From Bradyrhizobium sp. in8p8 (GTDB lineage: Bacteria; Pseudomonadota; Alphaproteobacteria; Rhizobiales; Xanthobacteraceae), in NCBI RefSeq assembly GCF_000426845.1, contig NZ_AUGD01000007.1, positions 310,001-374,000 on the forward strand: DNA of 64,000 nucleotides, in the 5' to 3' direction. Below the pieces are notes generated by a model that was given only the letters and a program-made list of their open reading frames with translations, did no database searches and was not told the DNA's origin. Position numbers and translations under genes: made by a program. Position 1 is the first letter of the stretch, and every line of letters begins with the position of its first letter. Below, one piece after another: positions 9,269 through 18,332 of the stretch.

Positions 9269-10015
9269 ATGACCCGTGAATTCTCAGCCGGCAACTACCG
9301 TTTCATTCCATCCGTGTTCCAGTACTCCGCAGGCGCCGCCGCGGACGAAGGCTATGAGATCCAGCGCGTCCGGTTCGATCGCCTGGTGCCGCTCGCAGAA
9401 GGCTTTGCGCTGGCGGCAAAGTTTATCCAGGAGGCGGGACGTCCGTTGACGGCATTCTGTGCTTGCGAGCTGCGGTCGCCGGCGGCCTTCAGCGAGGAAG
9501 GCTTTCGCGCGTTCAATCTGCATTATGTGAAGACCCTGTCCGAATGGGGCATCTTCGACGGCACCACCAATCCGGTGGCGCGCAGCAATGTTTGTCCCGA
9601 GATCGATCCGCCATCGGAGCCCTCGTTCTATGCGTTCTCCTTCACGCGCCCGACACGGTCAAACGCGCCGAGCTTCGTCATCGCCGGCGGCGCCGAGGCA
9701 CGTGAGGGCAGCGGCACCTATGTCGAGCGCACGGTGCGTTACCGCGATCTCAGCCCGGAAGGGCTTCGGGAAAAGGTGCGCTTCACGACGACGTCGCAGA
9801 TGGAGAACCGGATGGCGGCCTTCGGCTTCGGTTGGAAGGATACTACCGGCGTGCAGGCATATTCCGTGCACGACTTCCATCATGCGCTGGTCGACGAGCT
9901 GGTCCGCCGTGGCGCGCTGCGCTCCGGCCTGACCTGGCATTTTGCCCGGCCGCCTGTCGTCGATCTCGAATACGAGATGGATTGCCGCCGGGTGATGCGG
10001 GAAGTGGTGATTTAG
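9269..10015 (+). CDS. CnbZ-like (2-aminomuconate deaminase-like) protein
   Basis: 248 residues, soluble, no signal peptide. The opening YRFIPSVFQYSAGAAADEGYEIQRVRF and the later RSNVCPEIDPPSEPSFYAFSF resemble, from memory, proteins annotated as 2-amino-5-chloromuconate deaminase CnbZ, a RidA-unrelated deaminase family. That match is recollection, not a search, and most homologues in soil bacteria have no known substrate. It starts nine bases after the cyclase stop with a good ribosome site (AGGAG), so it belongs to the signalling operon. A deaminase-like protein here is unexpected. It may be an accessory sensor or effector. Confidence 0.45.
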   Translation: MTREFSAGNYRFIPSVFQYSAGAAADEGYEIQRVRFDRLVPLAEGFALAAKFIQEAGRPLTAFCACELRSPAAFSEEGFRAFNLHYVKTLSEWGIFDGTTNPVARSNVCPEIDPPSEPSFYAFSFTRPTRSNAPSFVIAGGAEAREGSGTYVERTVRYRDLSPEGLREKVRFTTTSQMENRMAAFGFGWKDTTGVQAYSVHDFHHALVDELVRRGALRSGLTWHFARPPVVDLEYEMDCRRVMREVVI

Positions 10016-10067
10016 TCTGACGCTGATGGTCGCTCTTCAGCTCGTCCACTGGGAAAGCCAGATCGCA

Positions 10068-10778
10068 TCATGACTGTCTTATGCGCGCCGCAGCAATGCT
10101 GGCCTCGATGACGCTGCGATCGGTGTTGCCCGCCGGGTTCTGCCGCGTTGGCATGGAGGCGCGAAAGTGCACCCAGAGCTCGTGGCTGACGCGCTCGAGC
10201 CGTTCGAGCTCGCCCAGCGGATCGGGATGATCGTCGGCCCGAATGTCGAGCGCTGGCCATTCTTCCTCGCCGTGGATCAGCAGCGCGGCGGACTGCTTGC
10301 CGCGCTTGTCGCCGCCTGCGGCTTCGCCTGCGCGCATCGCGGCGAGCAGGCGGCGCGGAAAGGGCAAGCTGTCATTGGCGATGTAGGTCTTTGCGGTCTC
10401 GTCGAGCACGTCGGCTCCTGCCAGCATGTTGCCGGCGATCGAGAAGCCGCTGCCGGCGATGTGACCGCACCAGCCGACGCAGTCGTGCCCTGTGTGAGCC
10501 GCGATTTCGCCGCTCGCATCCATGATGTGGACTTGCCGGCTCTCGCGGCCGTCGTCGGTTGCGAGCAGAGAGCCCAGCACGTCGTGGGCATTGAGGCCTT
10601 CCCGCAGCAGCCTGACGCCGTCGATGCCGTAATAGGGATTGACGAAGGCCTGCGTTGCGATGGCGCCGACGCCGGCAGCAATGTACGGGACCCGCGCGCC
10701 GACGGCGAAGAAGCGGGTGGCCACCGCAATCCCGAACTGACCGGTGGCAGGGTCGCGCGCGATGATCGACCAAGTCAT
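10068..10778 (-). CDS. DUF1028 protein, Ntn-hydrolase-like
   Basis: 236 residues, starting MTWSIIARDPATGQFGIAV and continuing with AAGVGAIATQAFVNPYYG, the hallmark of DUF1028. From memory, a solved family member has an Ntn-hydrolase fold. If so, Thr2 after Met removal is a candidate N-terminal nucleophile (my inference). It is the last gene of the minus-strand peptide-import operon, ten bases after gamma-glutamyltransferase, itself an Ntn hydrolase. The two may process the same imported peptides or amides. The reaction is unknown. Confidence 0.75.
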   Translation of the reverse strand: MTWSIIARDPATGQFGIAVATRFFAVGARVPYIAAGVGAIATQAFVNPYYGIDGVRLLREGLNAHDVLGSLLATDDGRESRQVHIMDASGEIAAHTGHDCVGWCGHIAGSGFSIAGNMLAGADVLDETAKTYIANDSLPFPRRLLAAMRAGEAAGGDKRGKQSAALLIHGEEEWPALDIRADDHPDPLGELERLERVSHELWVHFRASMPTRQNPAGNTDRSVIEASIAAARIRQS

Positions 10779-10788
10779 GTGCAGCCTT

Positions 10789-12594
10789 CTACCGTCCCGC
10801 AGCGTAGCCCTGCATGCCGCGCGGATTGGCGGCAGCGCGGCGGCGTGGACCGACCCGCGAGGCGGCGGTGAGACGGCCTTCCGACCAGTCGGGACCGATC
10901 TCGACGATATGTCCGCGCTCGCGCAAGTTCTCGATCGTTGCCTTAGGCACGCGGTTCTCGACCACGAGCACGCCCGGGCGCGCGGTGCGCGGCCAGAACG
11001 AGATCGGGAAGTGCTCGGAGTGCCAGGCCGGCGCGTCGATTGCCTCCTGGAGATTGAGGTTGCAATGGACGTGGCGCAGGAAGAACTGCGTGATCCACTG
11101 GTCCTGCTGGTCGCCGCCGGGCGAGCCCCAGGCAAGGTACGGCTCGCCGTCGCGCAATGCCATGGTCGGCGACAGCGTCGTGCGCGGCCGCTTGCCCGGC
11201 GCGAGCGCGGCGGGGTGGCCTTCCTCGAGCCAGAACATCTGGGCGCGGCTGCCGAGGCAGAAGCCGAGCTCCGGAATGATGGGCGAGGATTGCAACCAGC
11301 CGCCCGAGGGGGTCGAGGACACCATGTTGCCGTCCTTGTCGATGATGTCGAAATGCACGGTGTCGCCGCGCACCTCGCCGAAGCGTCCCACCGTCGGCTC
11401 GCCGGCACCGAGCGCACCGACCGCTTCGCGCTGGCCCTCGGCGCGGCGCAGCTTGACCATTCCGCCAAAACCCTCCACCGAGCCGGGGATGAAATCGAGC
11501 GAGGCCTTGTCGGTGACGAGCTTGCGACGCTCATCATTGTAGATATCCGACAGCAGCGTCGAGATCGGGATCTCGGTGAACTTAGGATCGCCGTAGAACT
11601 TTTCGCGGTCGGCGAAGGCGAGCTTTGCGCATTCGATCTGCAGATGGATGAACTCCGGTCCCGTCGGATCGAGTCCGTCGAGGTCGAAGCCCTTGAGCAG
11701 CGCAAGCTGCTGGAGCGTGACGGGGCCCTGGCTCCAGACGCCAGCCTTGCAGACGGTATAGCGGCCATATTCGTAGGTGAGCGGTGCCTCGACTGTCGGC
11801 TGCCAACGGGCCATGTCGTCGGCGGACAGGACGCCGCGATGCGGGGAGCCGCTGACGTCCATCACCTCCTGTGTCCGGCAAAACTTGTCGATGGCCTCCG
11901 CAACGAAGCCTTGCGACCAGGCCTTGCGCGCGCGCTCGATCTCGGCGTCGCGGCCTGCACCGCCGCTCTCGGCTTCGCGGAGAATGCGGTCGTAGGTCGC
12001 GGCCAACGTCTTGTTGGTGAAGAGCGTGCCGGGTTTCGGCACCTCGCCGTTCGGCAGGTACACTGCGGCGGAGGTCGGCCAGTGCTTCCGGAACAACTGC
12101 TCGACCATCTGGATCGTGGCGCAGGCACGCTCGACCAATGGATAGCCGTCGCGGGCGTATGCGATCGCAGGCTCCAGGACGTCGCGCACGCGCATCGTGC
12201 CGTAATCGCGCAGCAGCATCATCCAGGACTCGAACGTGCCGGGAACGCAGGCCGCGAGCAGGCCCGTGCCGGGCACCATGTCGAGACCTTCGCTCCTGTA
12301 ATGCGCGATGGTGGCGCGCGCGGGCGCCGGGCCCTGACCGCAGATCACCTCGGTGCGGCCGCGTTTGACGTCGTGAACGATGATGGGGACATCACCGCCG
12401 GGACCGTTCAGATGCGGCTCGACCACCTGGAGAGTGAAGGCGGCGGCGACGCCGGCATCGAAGGCGTTACCGCCTTTCTCCAAAATGCCCATGCCGACCG
12501 CGGTCGCAATCCAGTGCGTGGTGGCAACGACCCCGAAGGTGCCCTCAATCTCGGGTCTCGTCGTGAACGGATCGGGATTGATATTGCTGCCCAT
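10789..12594 (-). CDS. ggt: gamma-glutamyltransferase family protein
   Basis: 601 residues. The N-terminal part has the family motifs GGNAFDAGVAAAFTLQVVEPHLNGPGGD. The self-cleavage nucleophile is T412 in RGDTVHFDIIDKDGNMVSSTPS, and the C-terminal GKRPRTTLSPTMALRDGEPYLAWGSPGGD region is intact. It resembles the branch that includes acylases and glutathione hydrolases. No export signal is visible: the protein starts MGSNINPDPFTTRPE, so it is probably cytoplasmic, unlike the periplasmic E. coli enzyme. It follows the ABC transporter genes on the same strand, suggesting that imported gamma-glutamyl peptides or N-acyl amino acids are cleaved inside the cell. Confidence 0.88.
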   Translation of the reverse strand: MGSNINPDPFTTRPEIEGTFGVVATTHWIATAVGMGILEKGGNAFDAGVAAAFTLQVVEPHLNGPGGDVPIIVHDVKRGRTEVICGQGPAPARATIAHYRSEGLDMVPGTGLLAACVPGTFESWMMLLRDYGTMRVRDVLEPAIAYARDGYPLVERACATIQMVEQLFRKHWPTSAAVYLPNGEVPKPGTLFTNKTLAATYDRILREAESGGAGRDAEIERARKAWSQGFVAEAIDKFCRTQEVMDVSGSPHRGVLSADDMARWQPTVEAPLTYEYGRYTVCKAGVWSQGPVTLQQLALLKGFDLDGLDPTGPEFIHLQIECAKLAFADREKFYGDPKFTEIPISTLLSDIYNDERRKLVTDKASLDFIPGSVEGFGGMVKLRRAEGQREAVGALGAGEPTVGRFGEVRGDTVHFDIIDKDGNMVSSTPSGGWLQSSPIIPELGFCLGSRAQMFWLEEGHPAALAPGKRPRTTLSPTMALRDGEPYLAWGSPGGDQQDQWITQFFLRHVHCNLNLQEAIDAPAWHSEHFPISFWPRTARPGVLVVENRVPKATIENLRERGHIVEIGPDWSEGRLTAASRVGPRRRAAANPRGMQGYAAGR

Positions 12595-12680
12595 CGGATT
12601 TCACCACCTTACTTCGACGCGCGCAATTGATCACAGAGCCACGTCGCCGCCAAATGCGAAGGCTGCATGGCACGCGCGCG

Positions 12681-13670
12681 TCACGCCGGGACCGGCGCAG
12701 TGTTGACCGCGTGGCAGGCGGCGCCGTCGATCAGTTCGGGCGTCTCCCTGCGGCAGAGATCGAACGCGAGCGGACAGCGTGGATTGAAGGCGCAGCCGGG
12801 CGGCGGGTTGATCGGGTTTGGGATCTCGCCCTTGACGGGAACCCGCTGACGGCCGCTCATGGCGAGATCGGGCACCGCGCCGAGCAGCATCTTGGTGTAA
12901 GGCATGCGTGGACGGGCGAAAAGCTCGCGCCCTTCCGCGATCTCGACAATGCGGCCGAGATACATCACGCCGACGCGGCTCGCCATGTGACGGACCACGG
13001 CGAGGTTGTGGCTGATGAACATGTAGGTCAGGCCGAACTTGTCCTGGAGGTCGCGCATCAGGTTCAGGATCTGCGCCTGCACGGAAACGTCGAGGGCCGA
13101 GGTCGGCTCGTCGCAGACGATGAACTCGGCGTCAGACGCGAGCGCTCGCGCGATCGCGATGCGCTGGCGCTGACCGCCGGAGAATTCGTGCGGATATTTC
13201 AGACGGTCGTCGGGATGCAGGCCGACGAGGTTGAGCAGCTCGCCGACACGAGCCTGGATGTCGCGCTCGCCCAGGATCAAGCCGAAGGCGCGGATCGGCT
13301 CGGAGATGATCGCATCCACGCGGAAGCGCGGGTTCAGGCTTGCATAGGGGTCCTGGAAGATCATCTGGATGCGGCGGCGCAGCTTCCGGCGCGCGGGCGC
13401 CTGCCGCGGATCGGTCATGGAGACGCCGTCGATCAGCACGTCGCCGGAGCTCGGCGGCAGCAGCCCCACGACCATGCGCGCGACTGTGGTCTTGCCGGAG
13501 CCGGATTCACCGACCAGCGCGAACGTCTCGCCTTTTCTGATGTCGAAGGTGACGTGATCGACTGCTTTGAGATATTCGAGATGCCCGCCTTCGAGCACGC
13601 GATTTAGCCAGGGCTTTGAGACGTCGAAGACGCGGCGCAGGTCTGTAGCCTGAACGAACGGGGCGCTCAT
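12681..13670 (-). CDS. oligopeptide/dipeptide ABC transporter ATPase (DppF/OppF type)
   Basis: 329 residues. Walker A GESGSGKTT at 54-62, signature FSGGQRQRIAIARALA, Walker B EFIVCDEPTSALD, H-loop FISHNLAVV. The C-terminal oligopeptide extension with a cysteine cluster (NPRCPLAFDLCRRETPELIDG) is present and, in this family, can hold an iron-sulfur cluster. It pairs with the ATPase at 13667-14653, whose stop overlaps its start by four bases. Confidence 0.93.
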   Translation of the reverse strand: MSAPFVQATDLRRVFDVSKPWLNRVLEGGHLEYLKAVDHVTFDIRKGETFALVGESGSGKTTVARMVVGLLPPSSGDVLIDGVSMTDPRQAPARRKLRRRIQMIFQDPYASLNPRFRVDAIISEPIRAFGLILGERDIQARVGELLNLVGLHPDDRLKYPHEFSGGQRQRIAIARALASDAEFIVCDEPTSALDVSVQAQILNLMRDLQDKFGLTYMFISHNLAVVRHMASRVGVMYLGRIVEIAEGRELFARPRMPYTKMLLGAVPDLAMSGRQRVPVKGEIPNPINPPPGCAFNPRCPLAFDLCRRETPELIDGAACHAVNTAPVPA

Positions 13671-14653
13671 GCCACGCTCTCCGCCGCCGCATCGTCATAG
13701 AGATGGCAGGCGACCGATTGCGCTCCGCGCGGGAGCGGGTCCGGCCGGTCCACGCGGCAGCGATCGAAGGCGAAGGCGCAGCGCGGGTTGAACGAACAGC
13801 CGGGCGGGATGGCGGACAGCCGCGGCATGGAGCCGGGAATCTGCACGAGTCGCTTGTCCTCGCCCGCAAGCGTCGGAATGGCGCCCATCAAGCCCTTGGC
13901 GTAGGGATGCAGGGGATTCTTCACGACGTCCTGGACCGGGCCGATCTCGGCGATCCGGCCGGCATACATCACCGCGACGCGGTCGGATGTTTCCGCAATC
14001 ACGCCCATGTCGTGGGTCACCAGCATCACGGCGGTGCCGTGATCGCGTCCCAGCCGCTTGATCAGCGAGATGATCTGCGCCTGAACGGAGACGTCGAGCG
14101 CGGTGGTCGGCTCGTCGGCGATGATCAGCTCCGGTTCGGCGCAGATCGCGAGCGCAATCACGACGCGCTGGCGCATGCCGCCAGAGAATTCGTGAGGATA
14201 GCCGTCGATACGTTTTTCGGGCGCGGGAATGCCGACTTCGGCCAAGAGGTCGATGGCGCGGCGGCGCGCGGCCGTCCCGGACAGATTGAGATGGGTCCGG
14301 ATCGTCTCCACAATCTGGTCGCCGACGCGGTAGAGCGGATTGAGCGATGTGAGAGGATCCTGGAAGATCATCCCGATGCGCTTGCCCCGGACGCGGCGCA
14401 ACTCCTCCGGCGGCAGATTGTCAATGCGCAGGCCCGCGAGACGGATCTCGCCGCCGGCGATCCGTCCGGGCGGATCGATCAGGCCGATCACGGAGAGGCC
14501 GGTGACGGACTTGCCGGCGCCGGATTCGCCGACGACGCCGAGCACCTCGCCCTTGGCGATATCGAAGGAGACACCGTCGATGGCGCGCAACGTCCCGCGG
14601 CGCGAGGCGAACTCGACCTTGAGATTTCGCACGGAGAGGACGGGTTCGGTCAT
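13667..14653 (-). CDS. oligopeptide/dipeptide ABC transporter ATPase (DppD/OppD type)
   Basis: 328 residues. Walker A GESGAGKSV at about 42-50, signature FSGGMRQRVVIALAIC, Walker B LIIADEPTTALDV, H-loop LVTHDMGVIAE. It also has the C-terminal cysteine-containing oligopeptide tail (FNPRCAFAFDRCRVDRPD). It forms a heterodimeric motor with the preceding-coordinate ATPase. The gene lies 13 bases after the permease gene at 14667-15635 in transcription order. Confidence 0.93.
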   Translation of the reverse strand: MTEPVLSVRNLKVEFASRRGTLRAIDGVSFDIAKGEVLGVVGESGAGKSVTGLSVIGLIDPPGRIAGGEIRLAGLRIDNLPPEELRRVRGKRIGMIFQDPLTSLNPLYRVGDQIVETIRTHLNLSGTAARRRAIDLLAEVGIPAPEKRIDGYPHEFSGGMRQRVVIALAICAEPELIIADEPTTALDVSVQAQIISLIKRLGRDHGTAVMLVTHDMGVIAETSDRVAVMYAGRIAEIGPVQDVVKNPLHPYAKGLMGAIPTLAGEDKRLVQIPGSMPRLSAIPPGCSFNPRCAFAFDRCRVDRPDPLPRGAQSVACHLYDDAAAESVA

Positions 14654-14666
14654 GGACGAGGCGTAC

Positions 14667-15635
14667 TCATCGAAGCTTCGGGTTGAGCGCGTCGCGCAAC
14701 CAGTCGCCGAGCAGGTTGATTGACAGGATCAGCGCGGCCAGGGCGAGCCCGGGGAAGGCGACGATCCACCATTCGCCCGCGAACAGGTAGTTGTTGCCGA
14801 TCCGGATCAGCGTGCCGAGCGAAGGCATGGTGTCGGGCAGGCCGACGCCAAGGAAGGACAGCGTCGCCTCGGTGATGATGGCAAGTGCGAGATTGATCGT
14901 GGCGATGACCAGGATTGGCCCCATCGTGTTCGGCAGCACATGCCGAAGCATGATCTTGGGCGCTGGCAGGCCGATCAGCTGCGCGGCAGCCACATAGTCC
15001 TTGTTCTTCTCGACCATGACGGAACTGCGCACCGTTCGGGCATACCCAACCCAGAAGCTGAGGCCGATCGAGATGACCAGCACCGTCAGCATGCTGGTGG
15101 CGTCCAGCCGGTTGCCGAGAATCGACTTGGCGATGCCGTTGACCAGCAGCGCGATCAGGATGGCCGGAAAGGTAAGCTGCACGTCGGCGATCCGCATGAT
15201 CACGCCGTCGACCGCGCCGCCGAAATATCCGGCGATCAGGCCAAGCGCGATGCCGAGCACACCGGCAAAGATCACGCCGGCTACGCCGACTGCGAGCGAG
15301 ATGCGCATGCCGTAGAGAATGGCGGAGAACACGTCGCGGCCCTGTTCGTCGGTGCCGAGCAGGAAGGGGCTCTGGCCGTCGGCAGTCCAGAGCGGGGAAA
15401 TCCGCGAATTCATCAATTGCAGCTGCGCCGGGTCGAACGGGTTCTGCACCGCGAGCGCGGATGCAAAGATCGCAAGCAGGAAGAACAGAACCGTGATGGC
15501 TGCTGCCACCATCGTGAGCTTGGAGCGGCGGAACGAATAGAAGAGGTCGCTGTCGAGCGCGCGACCGAACCAGCCGTGGGTGCGCGCGGGCTGCGTGCCC
15601 TGCCTGTCGGACTTGGAGACGACTGCGTCGGACAT
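14667..15635 (-). CDS. peptide ABC transporter permease (DppC/OppC type)
   Basis: 322 residues with about six membrane helices, the first near 39-62 (KLTMVAAAITVLFFLLAIFASAL). The N-terminal OppC-type cytoplasmic segment and the ATPase-coupling EAA-like loop (YVAAAQLIGLPAPKIMLRHVLPN) are visible. I chose ATG 15635 because the protein then begins with a short charged tail (MSDAVVSKSDRQGTQPARTH) of normal length. Reading further upstream would run back into the DppB gene. It lies 11 bases downstream of the partner permease, in the same operon. Confidence 0.92.
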   Translation of the reverse strand: MSDAVVSKSDRQGTQPARTHGWFGRALDSDLFYSFRRSKLTMVAAAITVLFFLLAIFASALAVQNPFDPAQLQLMNSRISPLWTADGQSPFLLGTDEQGRDVFSAILYGMRISLAVGVAGVIFAGVLGIALGLIAGYFGGAVDGVIMRIADVQLTFPAILIALLVNGIAKSILGNRLDATSMLTVLVISIGLSFWVGYARTVRSSVMVEKNKDYVAAAQLIGLPAPKIMLRHVLPNTMGPILVIATINLALAIITEATLSFLGVGLPDTMPSLGTLIRIGNNYLFAGEWWIVAFPGLALAALILSINLLGDWLRDALNPKLR

Positions 15636-15646
15636 GGAGCGATGCC

Positions 15647-16636
15647 CTATGCGGCGCGACCGACGGTCGAGCGCAGACGTGGATCGACCACGGTGTAGAG
15701 GATATCGACCACCAGATTGATGGTGACGAAAATCAGCGAAACCATCAGCAGGTAGGCGGCCATGATCGGAATATCGACGTTCTGCACGGCCTGCACGAAG
15801 AGAAGTCCCATGCCCGGCCACTGGAACACGGTTTCGGTGATGATGGAAAATGCAATAACCGAGCCAAACTGGAGTCCTGCGACCGTGATCACCGGAATCA
15901 GCGTGTTCTTCAGCGCATGGCCGAAATGGATGGCACGGGTGGTCAGCCCCCTCGCGCGAGCGAAGCGGATGTAGTCAGTTCGCAGCACTTCGAGCATCTC
16001 CGCGCGCACCAGCCGCATGATCAGGGTCATCTGGAACAAGCCGAGCGTGATCGAAGGCATGATCAGCGCCTTCAGCCCCGACAGCGTGAGCAGGCCCGTC
16101 GTCCACCAGCCGAGCCTGACCACCTCACCGCGGCCGAACGAGGGCAACCAGCCCAACGTCACGGCGAACAGGTAGATCAGGAGAATGCCGATAAGGAAGG
16201 TCGGCAGCGAGATGCCGATCAGTGACACCGCCTGGAATAGCTTGGCCAGGAAGGTATCGCGCCTGAGCGCGGAATAGACGCCCATGAGAATGCCGAGGAC
16301 CATCGCAAAGACGGTCGCGCAGATCGCAAGTTCCAGCGTCGCGGGCATGCGCTCCATCAGCAGCGCCGAGACCGGTTGGCGGAACTGGTAGGAGACGCCG
16401 AACTTGAACTGCGCGGCATCGGCAAAATAGCGAACGAACTGCACCGGCACGGGGTCGTCGAGGCCGAGCGACTTGCGCACGGCTTCGCGCTCGGCCGCAG
16501 GCGTGTCGATGGACACGATCTGGTTGACGGGATCGCCGGCGAAGCGGAACATCGAGAACGCGATGATGCCAACGGCGAACATGACGCCGATGGCCTGAAT
16601 GGCGCGGCGCAGAGTGAAAGCGAGCATTCCTTCCAC
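15647..16636 (-). CDS. peptide ABC transporter permease (DppB/OppB type)
   Basis: 329 residues from a GTG at 16636, or 326 from ATG 16627. The ribosome sites for both are awkward (AAGGA two bases before GTG, GGAAGGA abutting ATG), so the start is uncertain. Six membrane helices, with the DppB-type N-terminus (FTLRRAIQAIGVMFAVGIIAFSMFR) and the coupling loop YIRFARARGLTTRAIHFGHALKN. It forms the translocation pore with the DppC-type partner. The upstream intergenic holds a hairpin at 16657-16676. Confidence 0.9.
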   Translation of the reverse strand: MEGMLAFTLRRAIQAIGVMFAVGIIAFSMFRFAGDPVNQIVSIDTPAAEREAVRKSLGLDDPVPVQFVRYFADAAQFKFGVSYQFRQPVSALLMERMPATLELAICATVFAMVLGILMGVYSALRRDTFLAKLFQAVSLIGISLPTFLIGILLIYLFAVTLGWLPSFGRGEVVRLGWWTTGLLTLSGLKALIMPSITLGLFQMTLIMRLVRAEMLEVLRTDYIRFARARGLTTRAIHFGHALKNTLIPVITVAGLQFGSVIAFSIITETVFQWPGMGLLFVQAVQNVDIPIMAAYLLMVSLIFVTINLVVDILYTVVDPRLRSTVGRAA

Positions 16637-16656
16637 TGTCCTTGAGAGTGTGTCGA

Positions 16657-16676
16657 GGCTGACGTCTTTGTCAGCC
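16657..16676 (-). other. hairpin between substrate-binding protein and permease genes
   Basis: GGCTGAC (16657-16663) and GTCAGCC (16670-16676) around a 6-base loop, in the 97-base gap after the binding-protein gene. It has no U-tract in the direction of transcription. Stem-loops at this place commonly protect the binding-protein part of the transcript so that it outnumbers the permease; that role is inferred here. Confidence 0.45.
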
Positions 16677-16733
16677 GGAAACGGAAAGTCTCCGGAAGCC
16701 TGACGCTGCCGGGACCTTCCGTGCAGTTGGCCG

Positions 16734-18332
16734 CTATTCCTGCTTGGTTGCCCAGTAGAGCAGGACCTGATTGTCTGCGCGCTGCGGCAGCTTCACCTTC
16801 TTCGATACACCCCAGGCCAGCGCCTGCTGGTGCAGCGGGATGTAGGACCAGTCCTTGTTGCCGATCTCGTAGGCCTGCTTGATGAGCTGATTGCGCTTGG
16901 CCGTGTCCGGTTCGACCAGCACCTTGTCGGTGATCGCATCGAAATCCTTGTTGCAGTAGCCGCCTAGGTTGGCCTCGCCTCGTGAGGACTTCGCATCGTC
17001 CCGGCAGCCCATGATGTCATAGAGCACGTTGTGTGAATCCATGGTGCTGGGCGTCCAGCCCAAGAGGTAGAACGAGGTCTGGTAGTTGCCTTGCTTCAGG
17101 ACCTTGGCGAAATACTGTGCCTTCGGCTGCGCCAGAAGACTGATCTTGACGCCGATGCGGGCAAGCATGCCGACCACGGCCTGGCAGATCGCGGCGTCGT
17201 TGACGTAGCGATCGTTCGGGCAGTCCATCGTGACCTCGAAGCCGTCGGGATAACCGGCCTCGGTCAGGAGCTTCTTGGCGCCGTCGGGATCGAACTTCGG
17301 ACGCGTGAACTCCTTGGACAGCGCGAACAATTCCGGCGCGATCATCAGGGCGGACGGCGTCGACAGTCCGCGCATCACGCGCGTCTTGATCAGCTCGATA
17401 TCGATCGCCTTGTAGAAGGCCTCGCGGACGCGGACGTCCTTGAACGGGTTCTTGCCCTTGATATTGGAATAGAGCAGTTCGTCGCGGGTCTGGTCGAACC
17501 CGATGAAGATGGTGCGCAGCTCCGGCCCCTTCAGGACCTGGGCATTCGGACTGCTGTCGATCCGGGCGATGTCCTGGACCGGTACCGGCTCGATGACGTC
17601 GACTTCGCCCGAGAGCAGCGCGGCGACGCGGGTTGCGTCCGAAGCGATCGGGGTGAAGATGATCTCCTTCAAGTTTCCTTCGACCTTGCCCCAATAGTTG
17701 GGATTGGCCTTGAAGACGGTCTTCACGCCGGGCTGATGGCTTTCGACGATGAACGGACCGGTGCCATTCTCGTGGAGCGAGGCGTAGCTTGGGGTAGTCG
17801 CCGCAACCGGCGTCGGATCGACGACGTTGTTTTCCTCGGCCCATTTCTTGTTCATGATGTACCAGACATCCCACGAGCTATGCAGGATGGGATTGGGCGA
17901 GGGGAGGACGAAATCGACCGTGTAGTCGTCGACCTTGACGACCTTGACGTCGGCCGCAAGGCGGGTCTGCATATTGGAGCCCTTCTTGCGGACGCGGTCG
18001 GCGGAGAACAGCACGTCGTCTGCAGTGAAGGGATTGCCGTTGTGGAATTTCACACCCTTGCGCAAATAGAAGCGCCAGCGGGTTGGTTCCGGTGTTTCCC
18101 AGCGCTCCGCCAGCGCCGGAATGATCTTGAGGTCCTTGTCGCGCGCAGTAAGGCCTTGGTAGACGTGACCGAGATGGGCGTGGGTGGTGCTTTCGTTAAG
18201 GGTATAGGGATCGAGCGACTTCAGGTCGCCCTGGTTGGCATAGCGCAGCGTCTGGCTCAACGCAGGCGCGGCCGACAAAAACGCAAGCGCTCCGGCGAAC
18301 GTCGCCGCATACAGAGTTCGACCTACCGACAT
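16734..18332 (-). CDS. periplasmic peptide-binding protein of ABC transporter (SBP family 5)
   Basis: 532 residues. A Sec signal peptide is visible at about 1-24 (RTLYAATFAGALAFLSAAPALSQ). The mature protein starts with the family pattern TLRYANQGDLKSLDPYTLNE and continues with VYQGLTARDKDLKIIPALAERWE and RFYLRKGVKFHNGNPFTADDV, typical of Dpp/Opp/GsiB-type binding proteins. ATG 18332 has a strong ribosome site (GGAGAGGG). It is the first gene of the minus-strand operon. With gamma-glutamyltransferase downstream, glutathione or gamma-glutamyl peptides are plausible cargo, but family 5 proteins also bind nickel, opines and sugars. Confidence 0.92.
   Translation of the reverse strand: MSVGRTLYAATFAGALAFLSAAPALSQTLRYANQGDLKSLDPYTLNESTTHAHLGHVYQGLTARDKDLKIIPALAERWETPEPTRWRFYLRKGVKFHNGNPFTADDVLFSADRVRKKGSNMQTRLAADVKVVKVDDYTVDFVLPSPNPILHSSWDVWYIMNKKWAEENNVVDPTPVAATTPSYASLHENGTGPFIVESHQPGVKTVFKANPNYWGKVEGNLKEIIFTPIASDATRVAALLSGEVDVIEPVPVQDIARIDSSPNAQVLKGPELRTIFIGFDQTRDELLYSNIKGKNPFKDVRVREAFYKAIDIELIKTRVMRGLSTPSALMIAPELFALSKEFTRPKFDPDGAKKLLTEAGYPDGFEVTMDCPNDRYVNDAAICQAVVGMLARIGVKISLLAQPKAQYFAKVLKQGNYQTSFYLLGWTPSTMDSHNVLYDIMGCRDDAKSSRGEANLGGYCNKDFDAITDKVLVEPDTAKRNQLIKQAYEIGNKDWSYIPLHQQALAWGVSKKVKLPQRADNQVLLYWATKQE

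Noticed and set aside
10744..12630. A 628-residue plus-strand frame opposite gamma-glutamyltransferase
   Set aside because: Antisense of a gene with intact GGT catalytic motif; no independent start or ribosome site.
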